DNA from: Pelobium manganitolerans | GTDB taxonomy: Bacteria; Bacteroidota; Bacteroidia; Sphingobacteriales; Sphingobacteriaceae | Assembly (NCBI RefSeq): GCF_003609575.1 | Contig: NZ_MBTA01000004.1 | Span: 115,715 to 179,714, forward strand | Length of the DNA: 64,000 nucleotides | Reading direction: 5' to 3' | In this document: positions 25,443 through 34,654 of the stretch, one piece after another | Numbering within the stretch: the first letter of the stretch is position 1 | How the letters are laid out: each line of letters starts with the position of its first letter | Translations under genes and position numbers: made by a program | The notes under the pieces: model-generated | The model's database searches: none | Told to the model about the DNA's origin: nothing | What the model saw: only the letters and a program-made list of their open reading frames with translations

Positions 25443-26441
25443 TTAATCTTCGCTATCGGGTTTTGCGGCTTCGCCATTGCTCGGGAACCAGTGTTTTCGC
25501 TTTTCTGCAGGAATAAAAGTCCAGGCCAAAATACGGCTCACCTTATTGCCTTGCCCCATCGGTTTAACTTTAACATCGGCAGCGCCAAGTTTTTCTAAAA
25601 GTTTTTGTGCGCCTTTTAAATTTTCATGGTTAGATATAAGTGTGGTAAACCATAAGCACGATTTCCCGAACTCTTCGCTCTGGCGGATCATGTCGTTTAC
25701 AAATTTCCCTTCACCTCCGTGGCACCACAGCTCATGCTCTTGCCCGCCAAAATTTCTTTTTACCTCATTAACTGGCGTTTTGTTAAGGTTAGACAGTTTT
25801 TTTAACGACGCATTTTGCGCCTCGGTAAGGGTGGCGTAAAAGGGTGGATTGCAGAATGTGGCGTGGATACGTTCTGTTTTTTCGATTGCGCCGGGCAATA
25901 TATTTTTAGGGTTAACTTGCAACCTCAACTTTATTTTTGAAGCTAAGGAAGGGTTGGCATCCACTATTTTTTGTGCAGCGTCAATAGCCTCTTTGCTGAT
26001 TTCCGAGCCTATGAAAGTCCATCCGTACTCATGCGTACCTATTAGCGGATAAACGCAGTTGGCGCCAACGCCAATATCCAAACATTTAATTTGTTTACCC
26101 GTAGGTACTTTCCCGCCATTGGCCAAGGCCAATAAGTCGGCTACGTTATGCACATAATCTGCCCGGCCCGGAATTGGCGGACAAAGAAAGCCTTCTGGGA
26201 TATCCCAACTTTTCACATCGTAAAAATGTTGCAATAAAGCCTTGTTTAATGCTTTTACCGCATCTGCATTTGCAAAATCTATGGTTTCTGCACCGTGTTC
26301 GTTCACTTTTACAAAGGTGGCTAGCTCTGCGTTCGCTTTTATCAGTTCTTGTAAATTGTAGCGTCCGTGGTGCTTGTTGCGCGGGTGTAACTGTGATTTT
26401 GCTTTTTCTCTGCCTTTCTTTTTAGCGGTGGGTTTTGCCAT
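25443..26441 (-). CDS. rlmF: 23S rRNA (adenine(1618)-N6)-methyltransferase
   Basis: 332 residues. A basic N-terminus (KPTAKKKGREKAKSQ) leads to LHPRNKHHGRYNLQELI, a RlmF signature. The SAM motif CLDIGVGANCVYPLIG and the N6-adenine catalytic motif CNPPFY follow, with GGEGKFVNDMI typical of the family. It methylates A1618 of 23S rRNA. It is a single gene on the minus strand. Confidence 0.95.
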   Translation of the reverse strand: MAKPTAKKKGREKAKSQLHPRNKHHGRYNLQELIKANAELATFVKVNEHGAETIDFANADAVKALNKALLQHFYDVKSWDIPEGFLCPPIPGRADYVHNVADLLALANGGKVPTGKQIKCLDIGVGANCVYPLIGTHEYGWTFIGSEISKEAIDAAQKIVDANPSLASKIKLRLQVNPKNILPGAIEKTERIHATFCNPPFYATLTEAQNASLKKLSNLNKTPVNEVKRNFGGQEHELWCHGGEGKFVNDMIRQSEEFGKSCLWFTTLISNHENLKGAQKLLEKLGAADVKVKPMGQGNKVSRILAWTFIPAEKRKHWFPSNGEAAKPDSED

Positions 26442-26545
26442 GGAATCAAATTTTTGCGCAATTTACCATTTTATTAGGCTTGTGCGGCTGTTTATTAGGC
26501 ATATTTATATGTTCGGGAATTTCTTACGATATTTATAGAGGATTT

Positions 26546-26745
26546 ATGAGCTACAAATTGGACCGCAAAAATTTAAGGCACAAACCGCTGAAGAAGCGGC
26601 GGATCATGCGTCTTATTATCAGAAGTTGACGTGGCAAGAACGTGCTAAGATTGCACATTATTTGAATTGTAGTGCCTTCAATTTTCCGTTAGATAACCCT
26701 CCAAAACTGGACCGTACAAAATTTAAAGCGAGGGGGAGAGATTAG
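26546..26745 (+). pseudogene. Small conserved-looking ORF broken by a one-base loss in an A-run
   Basis: The ATG at 26546 gives MSYKLDRKN and then a frame ending at 26629. The next frame from 26566 reads FKAQTAEEAADHASYYQKL, TWQERAKIAHYLNCSAFNF and PLDNPPKLDRTKFKARGRD to the TAG at 26745, but has no start codon of its own. Adding one A to the A5 run at 26567-26571 joins them into a 66-residue protein. The intact form resembles small Bacteroidota proteins of unknown function with a YY..LT..ER..IA.YLN core. It is either a pseudogene or a homopolymer sequencing error. Confidence 0.65.
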
Positions 26746-26792
26746 CGGACTGGGTTTCCAAATTTGGAGGCGAAGAAGAAACTGTGAATCAA

Positions 26793-27242
26793 ATGAAAGC
26801 ATTTTTTAAAGAAGCCTTAGTTTATAATCACGATACCAATCAGCAATTTGCGCGTTTGCTTACGGAGAACCAAGGTTTAGAGCGTGCACATGAGCTTTTT
26901 GGCCATATTTTGAGCGCCCATCATATTTGGAACGCCCGATTGCAAGCAGTTACTCCTCAATTTGCTGTATGGCAAAACGTTTCGGCAGGGGACTATGCAG
27001 TTGTTGACAAGGAAAACTATGGTGCTAGCATCAGCATTTTGGATAACGTGGATTTGGAGGCTATCATTGCTTACAAGACTACTAAAGGCGATGCTTTTAA
27101 AAACCGTGTGCGTGACGTGCTTTTCCATGTCATTAATCATAGTACTTACCACCGCGCGCAAATTGCCAGCGAGTTCAAAAGAGCAGGCTTGGGTGTGCCC
27201 GCTTCTGATTGGATCATGTACAAACGGAACCTTAAAGGTTAG
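26793..27242 (+). CDS. DinB/YfiT-family four-helix protein
   Basis: 149 residues from the ATG at 26793 (MKAFFKEALVYNHDTNQQF); a GTG lies three codons earlier. The putative metal-binding His residues are in LVYNHDTN and in the pair within VLFHVINHSTYHRAQIASEF, as in DinB. Family members are metal-dependent transferases or stress proteins. No specific substrate can be named. Confidence 0.87.
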   Translation: MKAFFKEALVYNHDTNQQFARLLTENQGLERAHELFGHILSAHHIWNARLQAVTPQFAVWQNVSAGDYAVVDKENYGASISILDNVDLEAIIAYKTTKGDAFKNRVRDVLFHVINHSTYHRAQIASEFKRAGLGVPASDWIMYKRNLKG

Positions 27243-27267
27243 ATGCTATTAAGTTAAGACTTTTTTA

Positions 27268-27362
27268 CGTCATCCGAGGTACGAGAAATCTCACAAGCAC
27301 GTCTGAATATCGCATTTTTTGAAACCTATTTGTGAGATGTTTCACTATCGTTCAACATGACG
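27268..27362. repeat. REP/MITE-like imperfect inverted repeat
   Basis: The left end reads CGTCATCCGAGGTACGAGAAATCTCACAA and the right end is its imperfect complement, TTGTGAGATGTTTC to GTTCAACATGACG, with about 95 bp overall. It resembles palindromic repeats I know from many Sphingobacteriaceae genomes that begin GTCAT..CGAGG.ACG. It has no coding potential. Confidence 0.5.
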
Positions 27363-27399
27363 CCTCTTTTAACTTATTAGCATTGCATAGAGGTTAAAG

Positions 27400-27600
27400 A
27401 AATAAACCCCGCTGAGTTTGCGCCAAAAAAAGTCTAAAAATTAGAAACCCGCATCGCTGTTTAAACACCGAGCCCGCGTTTCATAAACGGGATTGCAGCG
27501 GATACCGGCCTGTGGCTAATGCCGTGCGTGGGATTAAGCGCCGCCGAGCAGTATGAGCGGAAAGCGCGGCTGCGGTGGATAAACGGCAAAGCAGCACCTT
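27400..27600. other. GC-rich structured intergenic region
   Basis: Unlike the AT-rich gaps elsewhere, this stretch is GC-rich and contains pairs such as CCCGCGTTT/AAACGGG (27470-27491) and runs of GCGG/CCGC. No frame is convincing as a gene. It may be a dispersed intergenic repeat or an RNA; I cannot decide which. Confidence 0.4.
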
Positions 27601-27619
27601 TTCAAAACCACATTAAACA

Positions 27620-27654
27620 AAAAAGCTCCTGAGTGTTTTACCCAGAAGCTTTTT
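27620..27654 (-). terminator. Terminator of secDF
   Basis: AAAAAGCT-C-CTG pairs with CAG-A-AGCTTTTT around a GTTTTAC-type loop, ending in a T-run on the minus strand 20 bp after the secDF stop. Confidence 0.8.
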
Positions 27655-27673
27655 CTTAAACAACACAAATAGT

Positions 27674-30634
27674 TTAGGCTTTTTGGTCGTCTTTTTCTTT
27701 GATGATATCTACCACAATTGGCGTTGCCACGCAAATGGAAGAATAAGTTCCAAAAATTACCCCGATTAATAGGGCGAAAGAGAAACCTCTTATGACCTCG
27801 CCACCGAAGATGAACAATACTGCCAACACGAAAATTACGGTTAGCGCGGTGATTACGGTACGGCTTAAGGTGCTGTTAATGGCATCGTTAATTACGATAG
27901 ACATTTTATCTGTTTTAGCGTGGTGCGTTGCTAAATACTCGCGCACACGGTCAAACACCACCACGGTATCATTAATAGAATAACCGATAACGGTAAGGAT
28001 GGCCGCAATAAACGCCTGATCGATATCTAAAGAGAACGGTAAAATTCCGTTAAATAGCGAGAAGAAGGATAGCACCAACAAAACATCGTGCGCTAAAGCT
28101 ACTGTGGCCCCTAAACCATAAGTCCATTTTCTAAACCTGATGAAGATATATAGCCCGATAGCAATGATAGAGAATAGTACAGCGTAAATTGCCGAAATTT
28201 TGATGTCGTTAGCTATAGTTGGACCTACTTTTTGGAAACTTTCGATACTACTTTTATTGTTGGCTATTTTAGCTAAGCCTTCTTTAAGCTTTGCTTCTAC
28301 CACTTGGTCTGCATTAGAAGAGTGGTCGTTTATTAGGTATGGAGTTGTAATCCTTACCTGATCATTGCTACCAAAAGTTTTTACTTCAGAAGCCACGCCA
28401 AATGATTCGTTAACCGCTTCACGAACATTTTCTGTAGTAACCGTTTTCTCAAATTTAACAACATAGGTTCTGCCGCCTTCAAAATCTACACCAAAAGAAA
28501 AGCCTCTTACAACCATAGAAATAATACCTATAGTGATGAAGATGCCCGAAATGATATAGAAAATTTTACGTTTTGCAACAAAGGCATAATTGGCGTTTTT
28601 AAAGGTATGGTCGCTCCAAGGGTTAGAGAATTTAATCGGCATTTCTTTTTTCAGCATCCACTCAAAAATCAATCTTGAAATAAGGATGGCAGAGAATAAA
28701 GAGGTTACGATACCGATAATTAAGGTAGTTGCAAAACCTTGTATTGGTCCCGAACCGAAAACGTATAAAATAATACCGGTTAATAGGGTAGTGATTTGCG
28801 AGTCTAAAATAGACGGCATAGCGTGTTTATAACCGTCTGAAATGGCTAAACGAATAGATTTACCCAAATTCAGCTCTTCGCGTACGCGTTCGTAAATCAA
28901 CACGTTGGCATCTACCGCCATACCCAAGGTTAGCACGATACCCGCTATACCCGGCAAAGTGAGCACCGCACCTAACGATGCCAGTACGCCCATCAGGAAG
29001 AATACGTTGGTAAACACAGCCACGTTGGCTACGGTACCGGCGCGGTTATAGTAGAACATCATAAACACCAATACTACTAACAAGCCCACCACAGATGAGG
29101 TTAAACCTGCGCTGATGGCTTCGGCACCTAAAGACGGACCTACAACAGCCTCTTGAACAATTTTTGCCGGTGCAGGAAGTTTACCCGCTTTTAAAACGTT
29201 GGCTAAATCTTTTGTTTCTTCAACGGTGAAGTTTCCAGAAATAGATGAAATACCGTTAGGGATTTCGCCAGAAACGCGCGGAGCGGTATACACTGCATTA
29301 TCCAAAACAATGGCTACACATTTATTATCATCTTCACTTGATGGCGAACCTGCCGCTTGTGCAGTAATTCTTTTCCAAGCACGGGCGCCGTCGGTTTTCA
29401 TTACCATTACCACCTCTGGGTTACCACGTTGGTCAAAATCTTCACGTGCATTTGAAATAACGTCGCCAGATAAAGCTGGTTCGCCGTTGGCTCCGGTAGC
29501 TTTAATGGCATATAGTTCAAATACTTTATTGTCTGGCGCGGTTGATTTAACGCCCCACATTAATTTTAAGTTGCTTGGGATTAAAGAGGCGATATCTTCT
29601 TCTGCAAAAATGGCGTTTACTTTGGCGGTATCGCTTTCTAAAGCATAACCTACAGTTGGTCCCGGGCGCAAACCTTGTTGGCCGTTAGCGCCTTGGAACA
29701 TGGCAGGCGTTAACAAGGCAAACAATGGGTTTGATTTTGCCAACGCGTTTACATCTGCAGAATCTTTTGAGGTGCTGTCTTTTTTAGCACTTAACAAAGC
29801 GGGTTTATCTGCTTTAGCAGATGTTTTTGCGGTATCTGCCGGAGCAACTTTAGCCTCTGTTTTTGGTTGCTTAGCTGCTAAAATGTTGTTGATATTTTGC
29901 ATCAACGGGAAAATCTCTTGATTATCGAAAGTTTCGTAAAACTCTAACTTGGCCGAACCTTGCAATAATTTACGCACCCTTTCTTTTTCGGTAACGCCCG
30001 GAAGCTCTACCAAAATACGGTTGCTGCCCTCTTGTAACTGGATGTTAGGCTGGGTTACACCAAATTTATCAATACGGGTTCTTAAAATGTTGAAAGAACG
30101 CTCTACAGCAGAGGTAGATTGTTTCTCTAAAAACTTTTTTACCGCGGCATTAGAGTCGCTCATTTTTACATCCTCAGCGTTTTCTCTGGTTGCAAAAAAA
30201 GCAGCTAATTTACCGTTAGGGTTTAGCTTTTCGTATTCAGAAACAAACAGACTTACCAATCCTTCTTGCGAAGTACTTAGTTGGTCTTCTGCATTCGCTA
30301 AAGCTTTATTAAAAGTTTCATCGGTTGGATTGTTGGCTAAACTTCTGATCAATGCAGATAATTCTATCTCCATTGTAACGTTCATACCGCCTTTCAAATC
30401 CAAACCTAGTGGGATTTCTTTTTGTTTTACATATTGATAGGTATGGCCTAAAATTGGGTAAACGGGTTGGTTAGATATAGAATCTAAATATCTTTTTTCT
30501 TTAACCGGATCACCATTGGCATATTCTTTGGCATCGTTTTCTACCTTATTGGTAACAAACGTAAAAGAAAGTGCATATAAACATAAAAGTGTAAGTACAA
30601 TTGCTGCAAACTTAATAATCCCTTTGTTTTGCAT
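27674..30634 (-). CDS. secDF: Protein translocase SecDF, fused
   Basis: 986 residues with SecD and SecF fused, as is usual in Bacteroidota. The SecD half has the N-terminal helix, LGLDLKGGMNVTMEI, the P1 periplasmic domain with a low-complexity Ala/Lys/Asp insert (about 250-300), and helices with GMAVDANVLIYERVREEL. The SecF half has GVDFEGGRTYVVKFEK and TVIGYSINDTVVVFDRVRE. It uses the proton-motive force to help pull proteins across the inner membrane. It is a single gene with a TAGCTTTG -7 element at 30681-30688 and a terminator. Confidence 0.97.
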   Translation of the reverse strand: MQNKGIIKFAAIVLTLLCLYALSFTFVTNKVENDAKEYANGDPVKEKRYLDSISNQPVYPILGHTYQYVKQKEIPLGLDLKGGMNVTMEIELSALIRSLANNPTDETFNKALANAEDQLSTSQEGLVSLFVSEYEKLNPNGKLAAFFATRENAEDVKMSDSNAAVKKFLEKQSTSAVERSFNILRTRIDKFGVTQPNIQLQEGSNRILVELPGVTEKERVRKLLQGSAKLEFYETFDNQEIFPLMQNINNILAAKQPKTEAKVAPADTAKTSAKADKPALLSAKKDSTSKDSADVNALAKSNPLFALLTPAMFQGANGQQGLRPGPTVGYALESDTAKVNAIFAEEDIASLIPSNLKLMWGVKSTAPDNKVFELYAIKATGANGEPALSGDVISNAREDFDQRGNPEVVMVMKTDGARAWKRITAQAAGSPSSEDDNKCVAIVLDNAVYTAPRVSGEIPNGISSISGNFTVEETKDLANVLKAGKLPAPAKIVQEAVVGPSLGAEAISAGLTSSVVGLLVVLVFMMFYYNRAGTVANVAVFTNVFFLMGVLASLGAVLTLPGIAGIVLTLGMAVDANVLIYERVREELNLGKSIRLAISDGYKHAMPSILDSQITTLLTGIILYVFGSGPIQGFATTLIIGIVTSLFSAILISRLIFEWMLKKEMPIKFSNPWSDHTFKNANYAFVAKRKIFYIISGIFITIGIISMVVRGFSFGVDFEGGRTYVVKFEKTVTTENVREAVNESFGVASEVKTFGSNDQVRITTPYLINDHSSNADQVVEAKLKEGLAKIANNKSSIESFQKVGPTIANDIKISAIYAVLFSIIAIGLYIFIRFRKWTYGLGATVALAHDVLLVLSFFSLFNGILPFSLDIDQAFIAAILTVIGYSINDTVVVFDRVREYLATHHAKTDKMSIVINDAINSTLSRTVITALTVIFVLAVLFIFGGEVIRGFSFALLIGVIFGTYSSICVATPIVVDIIKEKDDQKA

Positions 30635-30680
30635 TTTTTTTAAATGATTTGAGTAATTCTGCTGTTTTTATTCAAGATGG

Positions 30681-30688
30681 CAAAGCTA
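30681..30688 (-). promoter_or_regulatory. -7 element of secDF
   Basis: TAGCTTTG on the minus strand matches TAnnTTTG, about 47 bp before the ATG. Confidence 0.45.
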
Positions 30689-30732
30689 ATTAAATTTTTG
30701 TTTTATAAAATCCCTTAGGATTAATTTATTAG

Positions 30733-31263
30733 CTAGTGCTTTTGTAGTATCAGAAAAGTATAATTGAAGACGTGCTTTTCGTCTTGATGATGCTCCTGAC
30801 GCCATTTTACTTCCCAATCTTTAGCGTTTAATTCTGGGAAAAAAGTATCGGCGCCACCTATTGTATCTACTTTTGTCAGGTAAACTTGCTGGGCAAAATC
30901 TAAGGCCTGCCGGTAAATTTCTCCGCCGCCTATCACAAAAAATTCTTCTTCTTTTTCGCAAGCTTTTATAGCATTACCTAAGTTATCAAATACTTCAACA
31001 CCAGGTATTTCCAGGTCTTGTTGCCTGCTGATGACGATGTTTCTCCGGTTTGGCAAAGGTTTGCCCAAAGAATCGAAGGTTTTGCGCCCCATAATGATGG
31101 TATGCCCAGAAGTTACTTTTTTAAAAAACTTCAAATCGTTTGGCAAATGCCACATTAATTGGTTGTTTTTGCCGATGCCGTTTTCGCTGTCTGTAGCCAC
31201 TATCATGGACAGGCCTTTGAACTTTCCCGTGGGGAGCTCGGTTTGGTCCGTATTATCTTGCAT
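30733..31263 (-). CDS. folA: Dihydrofolate reductase
   Basis: 176 residues from the ATG at 31263 (MQDNTDQTELPTGKFKGLSMIVA); an ATG ten codons upstream overlaps the promoter element at 31291-31298 and is unlikely. DHFR motifs: ENGIGKNNQLMWHLPNDLKFFKK with the catalytic acidic residue, IIMGRKTFDSLGKPLPNRRNIVIS, and FVIGGGEIYRQAL. It regenerates tetrahydrofolate. An N-terminal extension of about 19 residues precedes the usual start, so the ATG at about 31206 is also possible. Confidence 0.94.
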   Translation of the reverse strand: MQDNTDQTELPTGKFKGLSMIVATDSENGIGKNNQLMWHLPNDLKFFKKVTSGHTIIMGRKTFDSLGKPLPNRRNIVISRQQDLEIPGVEVFDNLGNAIKACEKEEEFFVIGGGEIYRQALDFAQQVYLTKVDTIGGADTFFPELNAKDWEVKWRQEHHQDEKHVFNYTFLILQKH

Positions 31264-31290
31264 GGTTTGTTTAGGTTTTTTGTATAAAGC

Positions 31291-31298
31291 CAAATATA
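31291..31298 (-). promoter_or_regulatory. -7 element of folA
   Basis: The minus strand reads TATATTTG, an exact TAnnTTTG match 27 bp before the chosen ATG. Confidence 0.5.
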
Positions 31299-31432
31299 AT
31301 GTTTTTGGAGTTAGATGTGAGATATGAGACCTTGTTGAGGTACGGCATTAGATGCTTAAAGAAGCCTCATCTTACAGTCATCCTTCGTTCATCTTACATT
31401 TAGGCTATTAAATTAGATGCGCAATAAGGGAA

Positions 31433-31466
31433 AGCTTTACGAAGCTTTTTGGGTCTTCGTAAAGCT
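31433..31466. repeat. Perfect 12-bp hairpin downstream of msrB
   Basis: AGCTTTACGAAG (31433-31444) and CTTCGTAAAGCT (31455-31466) are exact complements around a 10-nt loop. It lies 20 bp after the msrB stop and lacks a T-run, like the hairpin at 15929. Confidence 0.8.
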
Positions 31467-31486
31467 ACAATTTTAAACCTTTTTTG

Positions 31487-31852
31487 CTAAGTATTTGCCG
31501 GAATAAATTTCATGCTGATGGAGTTCACGCAGTGGCGGGTGTTTTTTGGTGTAAAGCTTTCCCCTTCAAAAACATGCCCCAGGTGTCCGCCACAATTGGC
31601 GCAAACAATCTCTATACGCCGGCCGTCGGCATCTAAAACGCGTTTTATGGCGCCGGGGATTTCATCATCAAAACTTGGCCAACCGCAGTGCGATTCAAAT
31701 TTGTCTTCAGAGCGGTACAGCGGCGCATTACATTGCCTGCAAACATAAGTTCCTGCCTCTTTCATGTTGGTGTATTCGCCTATAAAAGGACGCTCGGTAC
31801 CTTTGTGTAATATCACGTATTCCTCTTCGGGAGTTAATTTATTAAGTTCCAT
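31487..31852 (-). CDS. msrB: Peptide-methionine (R)-S-oxide reductase
   Basis: 121 residues. Two CxxC zinc pairs (CRQCNAPLY and [12 protein letters not shown]), the substrate motif SHCGWPSF and the catalytic Cys in [12 protein letters not shown] are all present. It reduces methionine-R-sulfoxide in proteins, probably in the cytoplasm since there is no signal peptide. Confidence 0.97.
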   Translation of the reverse strand: MELNKLTPEEEYVILHKGTERPFIGEYTNMKEAGTYVCRQCNAPLYRSEDKFESHCGWPSFDDEIPGAIKRVLDADGRRIEIVCANCGGHLGHVFEGESFTPKNTRHCVNSISMKFIPANT

Positions 31853-31896
31853 AATCTGTTTTTTTTATGAGTAAACATCAAGAAACATGCTAAACC

Positions 31897-32154
31897 TTAG
31901 TCGAGCCATAAGCGGCGGTATTCTTCTTTTAATTCTGTAAGGCATTTTGCACATAAGCAACCATCAAAATGCTCAGAAACATATTGCACTTCGTTTAAAT
32001 CTAAAGTGACGGTGCTGCACTGGCATTGCGTATAATTATTGGCTTTGCATTCTATTTTTGAATGGCAACGCTCGCAAATAATAATTTCGTGTTTGGTGTA
32101 CTTGCCTTGTCCGATTGTATGTTCTTCTTCCACAATCAAAGGTATCAATAACAA
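31897..32154 (-). CDS. Cysteine-rich CWC-like small protein
   Basis: 85 residues if the TTG at 32154 is used; a GTG at 32133 (VEEEHTIGQG) is also possible and there is no ATG. The core KHEIIICERCHSKIECKANNYTQCQCSTVTL has the CxxC and CxC pattern of CWC-type cysteine-rich proteins, with a second CLCAKCLTEL pair near the end. It is probably a small zinc-binding protein. It lies just after the nrdA terminator. Confidence 0.7.
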   Translation of the reverse strand: MLLIPLIVEEEHTIGQGKYTKHEIIICERCHSKIECKANNYTQCQCSTVTLDLNEVQYVSEHFDGCLCAKCLTELKEEYRRLWLD

Positions 32155-32155
32155 A

Positions 32156-32186
32156 AAGAGTCCGGCAGCAAAAGCTCCGAACTCTT
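32156..32186 (-). terminator. Terminator of the nrdB-nrdA transcript
   Basis: On the minus strand AAGAGT-T-CGG pairs with CCG-G-ACTCTT and is followed by TTTT, 20 bp after the nrdA stop. Confidence 0.8.
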
Positions 32187-32206
32187 AAAACTATGATTTT
32201 TTAAAT

Positions 32207-34573
32207 TTAGGCACTGCAAGAAAGGCAACCTTCTTCCATGCTGCAACTTGCGCCTTCTGGTATTTCTACGGCATTTTGCTGTACAACCGGATCAATTTCT
32301 TTTACCGCCTGGCTTTGCACGCTAAATTTAATTGCTTGGCTGGCTGCCTGCGTACGCAAATAATACATACCGGTTTTTAAGCCTTTTTTCCAAGCGTAAA
32401 AATGCATTGACGTTAGTTTTGAGGCAGTAGGTGCGCTCACAAACAGGTTTAGCGATTGCGATTGGCAAATGTAAGCGCCTCTGTCTGCCGCCATATCAAT
32501 AATGGTACGCATTTTTATTTCCCACACGGTTTTGTACAAATCTTTAATGTGCTGCGGAATGCTGTCGATATTTTGTACAGATCCGTTTGCCAAAATGATT
32601 TGCTCTTTCATCTGGTTGTTCCACAAGCCCAGTTCCACTAAATCTTTCAGCAAATGTTTATTTACTACCACAAACTCGCCACTTAAAACCCTGCGCGAGT
32701 AAATGTTGGAAGTATAAGGCTCAAAGCATTCGTTATTTCCTAAAATTTGAGAGGTAGAAGCCGTAGGCATCGGCGCAAGCAACAACGAATTTCGCACGCC
32801 GGTTTCTACGACTTGTTTACGTAGTTTTTCCCAATCCCAACGTCCGCTGGCAGGTTTAACGCCCCACAAATCAAACTGGAATTTCCCTTCTGATAAAGGT
32901 GAGCCTTTAAAGGTCTCGTAAGCACCTTCTTTAACTGCCAAATCTGCGGAAGCTTGCATAGAAGCAAAATAAAGCGTTTCAAAAATGTCGATATTCAGTT
33001 GTTTGGCCGCTTCGCTTTCAAAAGGCATCTTCAAAATCATAAAAGCATCTGCCAAACCTTGTACCCCTAAGCCGATAGGGCGGTGGCGGAAGTTAGAGTA
33101 TCTGGCTTCTTCTACCGGATAATAATTATGATCAATAATGCGGTTTAGGTTAATGGTGACCTGATAAACCACCTCGTATAGTTTTTGGTGGTTAAATGCA
33201 CCGTTTTCAATATAAGCAGGTAAAGAAACCGATGCCAAATTACATACTGCAACCTCATCTTTGGAAGTGTATTCTAAGATTTCGGTACATAGGTTTGAGC
33301 TTTTGATGGTACCTAAATTCTTTTGGTTTGATTTGGCGTTGGCCGCATCTTTATACAAAAGATATGGTGTTCCGGTTTCTATCTGCGCATCTAAAATGGC
33401 AAACCACAATTCTTGTGCTTTGATAGTTTTGCGCGCCCTGCCTTCTTGCTCGTACTGGGTGTAAAGTTTTTCAAACTCATCGCCATAGCAATCTGCCAAA
33501 CCCGGTGCTTCATGCGGACAAAACAGGCTCCATTCGCCATCTGCCTCTACACGTTTCATAAATAAATCCGAGATCCAAAGTGCATAAAACAAATCGCGGG
33601 CACGGTTTTCTTCTGCGCCGTGGTTTTTCTTCATATCCAAGAAAGCGAAGATATCGGCATGCCAAGGTTCTAAATAAATGGCAAAAGCACCTTTACGCTT
33701 GCCACCGCCTTGGTCCACATAACGTGCCGTATCATTAAATACTTTTAGCATAGGCACAATGCCGTTGCTGGTGCCGTTTGTGCCGCTAATGTACGAGCCC
33801 GTAGCACGTACGTTGTGGATACTTAAACCGATACCTCCCGCGCTTTGTGAAATTTTAGCGGTTTGCATCAATGTACCGTAAATACCCTCAATACTGTCGT
33901 CTTTCATGGCTACCAAAAAGCAGCTGGACATTTGCGGTTTAGGCGTAGATGCGTTAAACAGCGTTGGCGTTGCGTGGATAAACCACTTTTCGCTCATTAA
34001 AGTATAGGTTTTAATTACGCTTTCTAAGTCATTTTTGTGGATGCCAACGGCCACGCGCATAAATAAATGTTGTGGGCGCTCGGCAATTTTACCGTCTATT
34101 TTTAGCAGATACGAGCGCTCTAAAGTTTTAAAGCCAAAATAATCAAAGCTAAAATCGCGGTCGTAAATGATGGTGCTGTCTAGCAGTTCGGCGTTTTGGT
34201 CAATAATGTCCATCACCTCATCAGAAATTAAAGCGCCGCTTTTGCCATTCTTTTTGTCGATATAACCGTGCAACATCCGCATCGTTTCCGAAAAAGATTT
34301 CACGGTGTTTTTGTGCAGATTGGATACTGCAATGCGCGATGCCAACAAAGCATAATCTGGATGGCGGGTAGTTAAAGATGCGGCCGTTTCTGCTGCTAAG
34401 CTGTCCAGCTCGGACGTGCTTACACCATCATACAAACCGTCGATTACTTTTTTTGCCACCTCAACCGGATCTACATAGTCTTGGTTAAGGCTGTAGCTTA
34501 ATTTCTCTATCCGAGAAGTAATTTTGTCAAATTTTACGGATTCTTTTCTTCCGTCTCTTTTTATTACAAACAT
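32207..34573 (-). CDS. nrdA: Class I ribonucleoside-diphosphate reductase, alpha subunit
   Basis: 788 residues. An N-terminal ATP-cone ([18 protein letters not shown]) for dATP control is followed by the ten-stranded barrel, with [16 protein letters not shown], the radical and redox Cys in [24 protein letters not shown], the tight-turn motif [29 protein letters not shown], and a C-terminal redox pair ([12 protein letters not shown]). It reduces NDPs to dNDPs with NrdB, which lies 81 bp upstream. Both are behind the cobalamin riboswitch. Confidence 0.97.
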   Translation of the reverse strand: MFVIKRDGRKESVKFDKITSRIEKLSYSLNQDYVDPVEVAKKVIDGLYDGVSTSELDSLAAETAASLTTRHPDYALLASRIAVSNLHKNTVKSFSETMRMLHGYIDKKNGKSGALISDEVMDIIDQNAELLDSTIIYDRDFSFDYFGFKTLERSYLLKIDGKIAERPQHLFMRVAVGIHKNDLESVIKTYTLMSEKWFIHATPTLFNASTPKPQMSSCFLVAMKDDSIEGIYGTLMQTAKISQSAGGIGLSIHNVRATGSYISGTNGTSNGIVPMLKVFNDTARYVDQGGGKRKGAFAIYLEPWHADIFAFLDMKKNHGAEENRARDLFYALWISDLFMKRVEADGEWSLFCPHEAPGLADCYGDEFEKLYTQYEQEGRARKTIKAQELWFAILDAQIETGTPYLLYKDAANAKSNQKNLGTIKSSNLCTEILEYTSKDEVAVCNLASVSLPAYIENGAFNHQKLYEVVYQVTINLNRIIDHNYYPVEEARYSNFRHRPIGLGVQGLADAFMILKMPFESEAAKQLNIDIFETLYFASMQASADLAVKEGAYETFKGSPLSEGKFQFDLWGVKPASGRWDWEKLRKQVVETGVRNSLLLAPMPTASTSQILGNNECFEPYTSNIYSRRVLSGEFVVVNKHLLKDLVELGLWNNQMKEQIILANGSVQNIDSIPQHIKDLYKTVWEIKMRTIIDMAADRGAYICQSQSLNLFVSAPTASKLTSMHFYAWKKGLKTGMYYLRTQAASQAIKFSVQSQAVKEIDPVVQQNAVEIPEGASCSMEEGCLSCSA

Positions 34574-34654
34574 GATTTATGGTATCAAGTATTGAGTATT
34601 GGGTAGTGAGTAGTGCGTATGTCTTGCTACTTAATATTACGTCTGATGTCTCTC
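34574..34654. repeat. Degenerate ~7-nt word repeat between nrdB and nrdA
   Basis: On the plus strand it reads GTATTGA-GTATTGG-GTAGTGA-GTAGTGC-GTATGTC with further loose copies to 34654. It is non-coding inside an operon and has the same style as the gaps at 51056 and 52618. Confidence 0.65.

Noticed and set aside
26435..26629. A 64-codon membrane-like frame upstream of the broken small gene
   Set aside because: It begins inside the rlmF start region and joins promoter-like DNA to the first codons of the frameshifted gene. The repaired 66-codon gene explains the sequence better.
28590..30437. Several plus-strand frames opposite secDF
   Set aside because: They are mirror frames of a strong coding gene, lack domains and have no promoter or neighbouring context.
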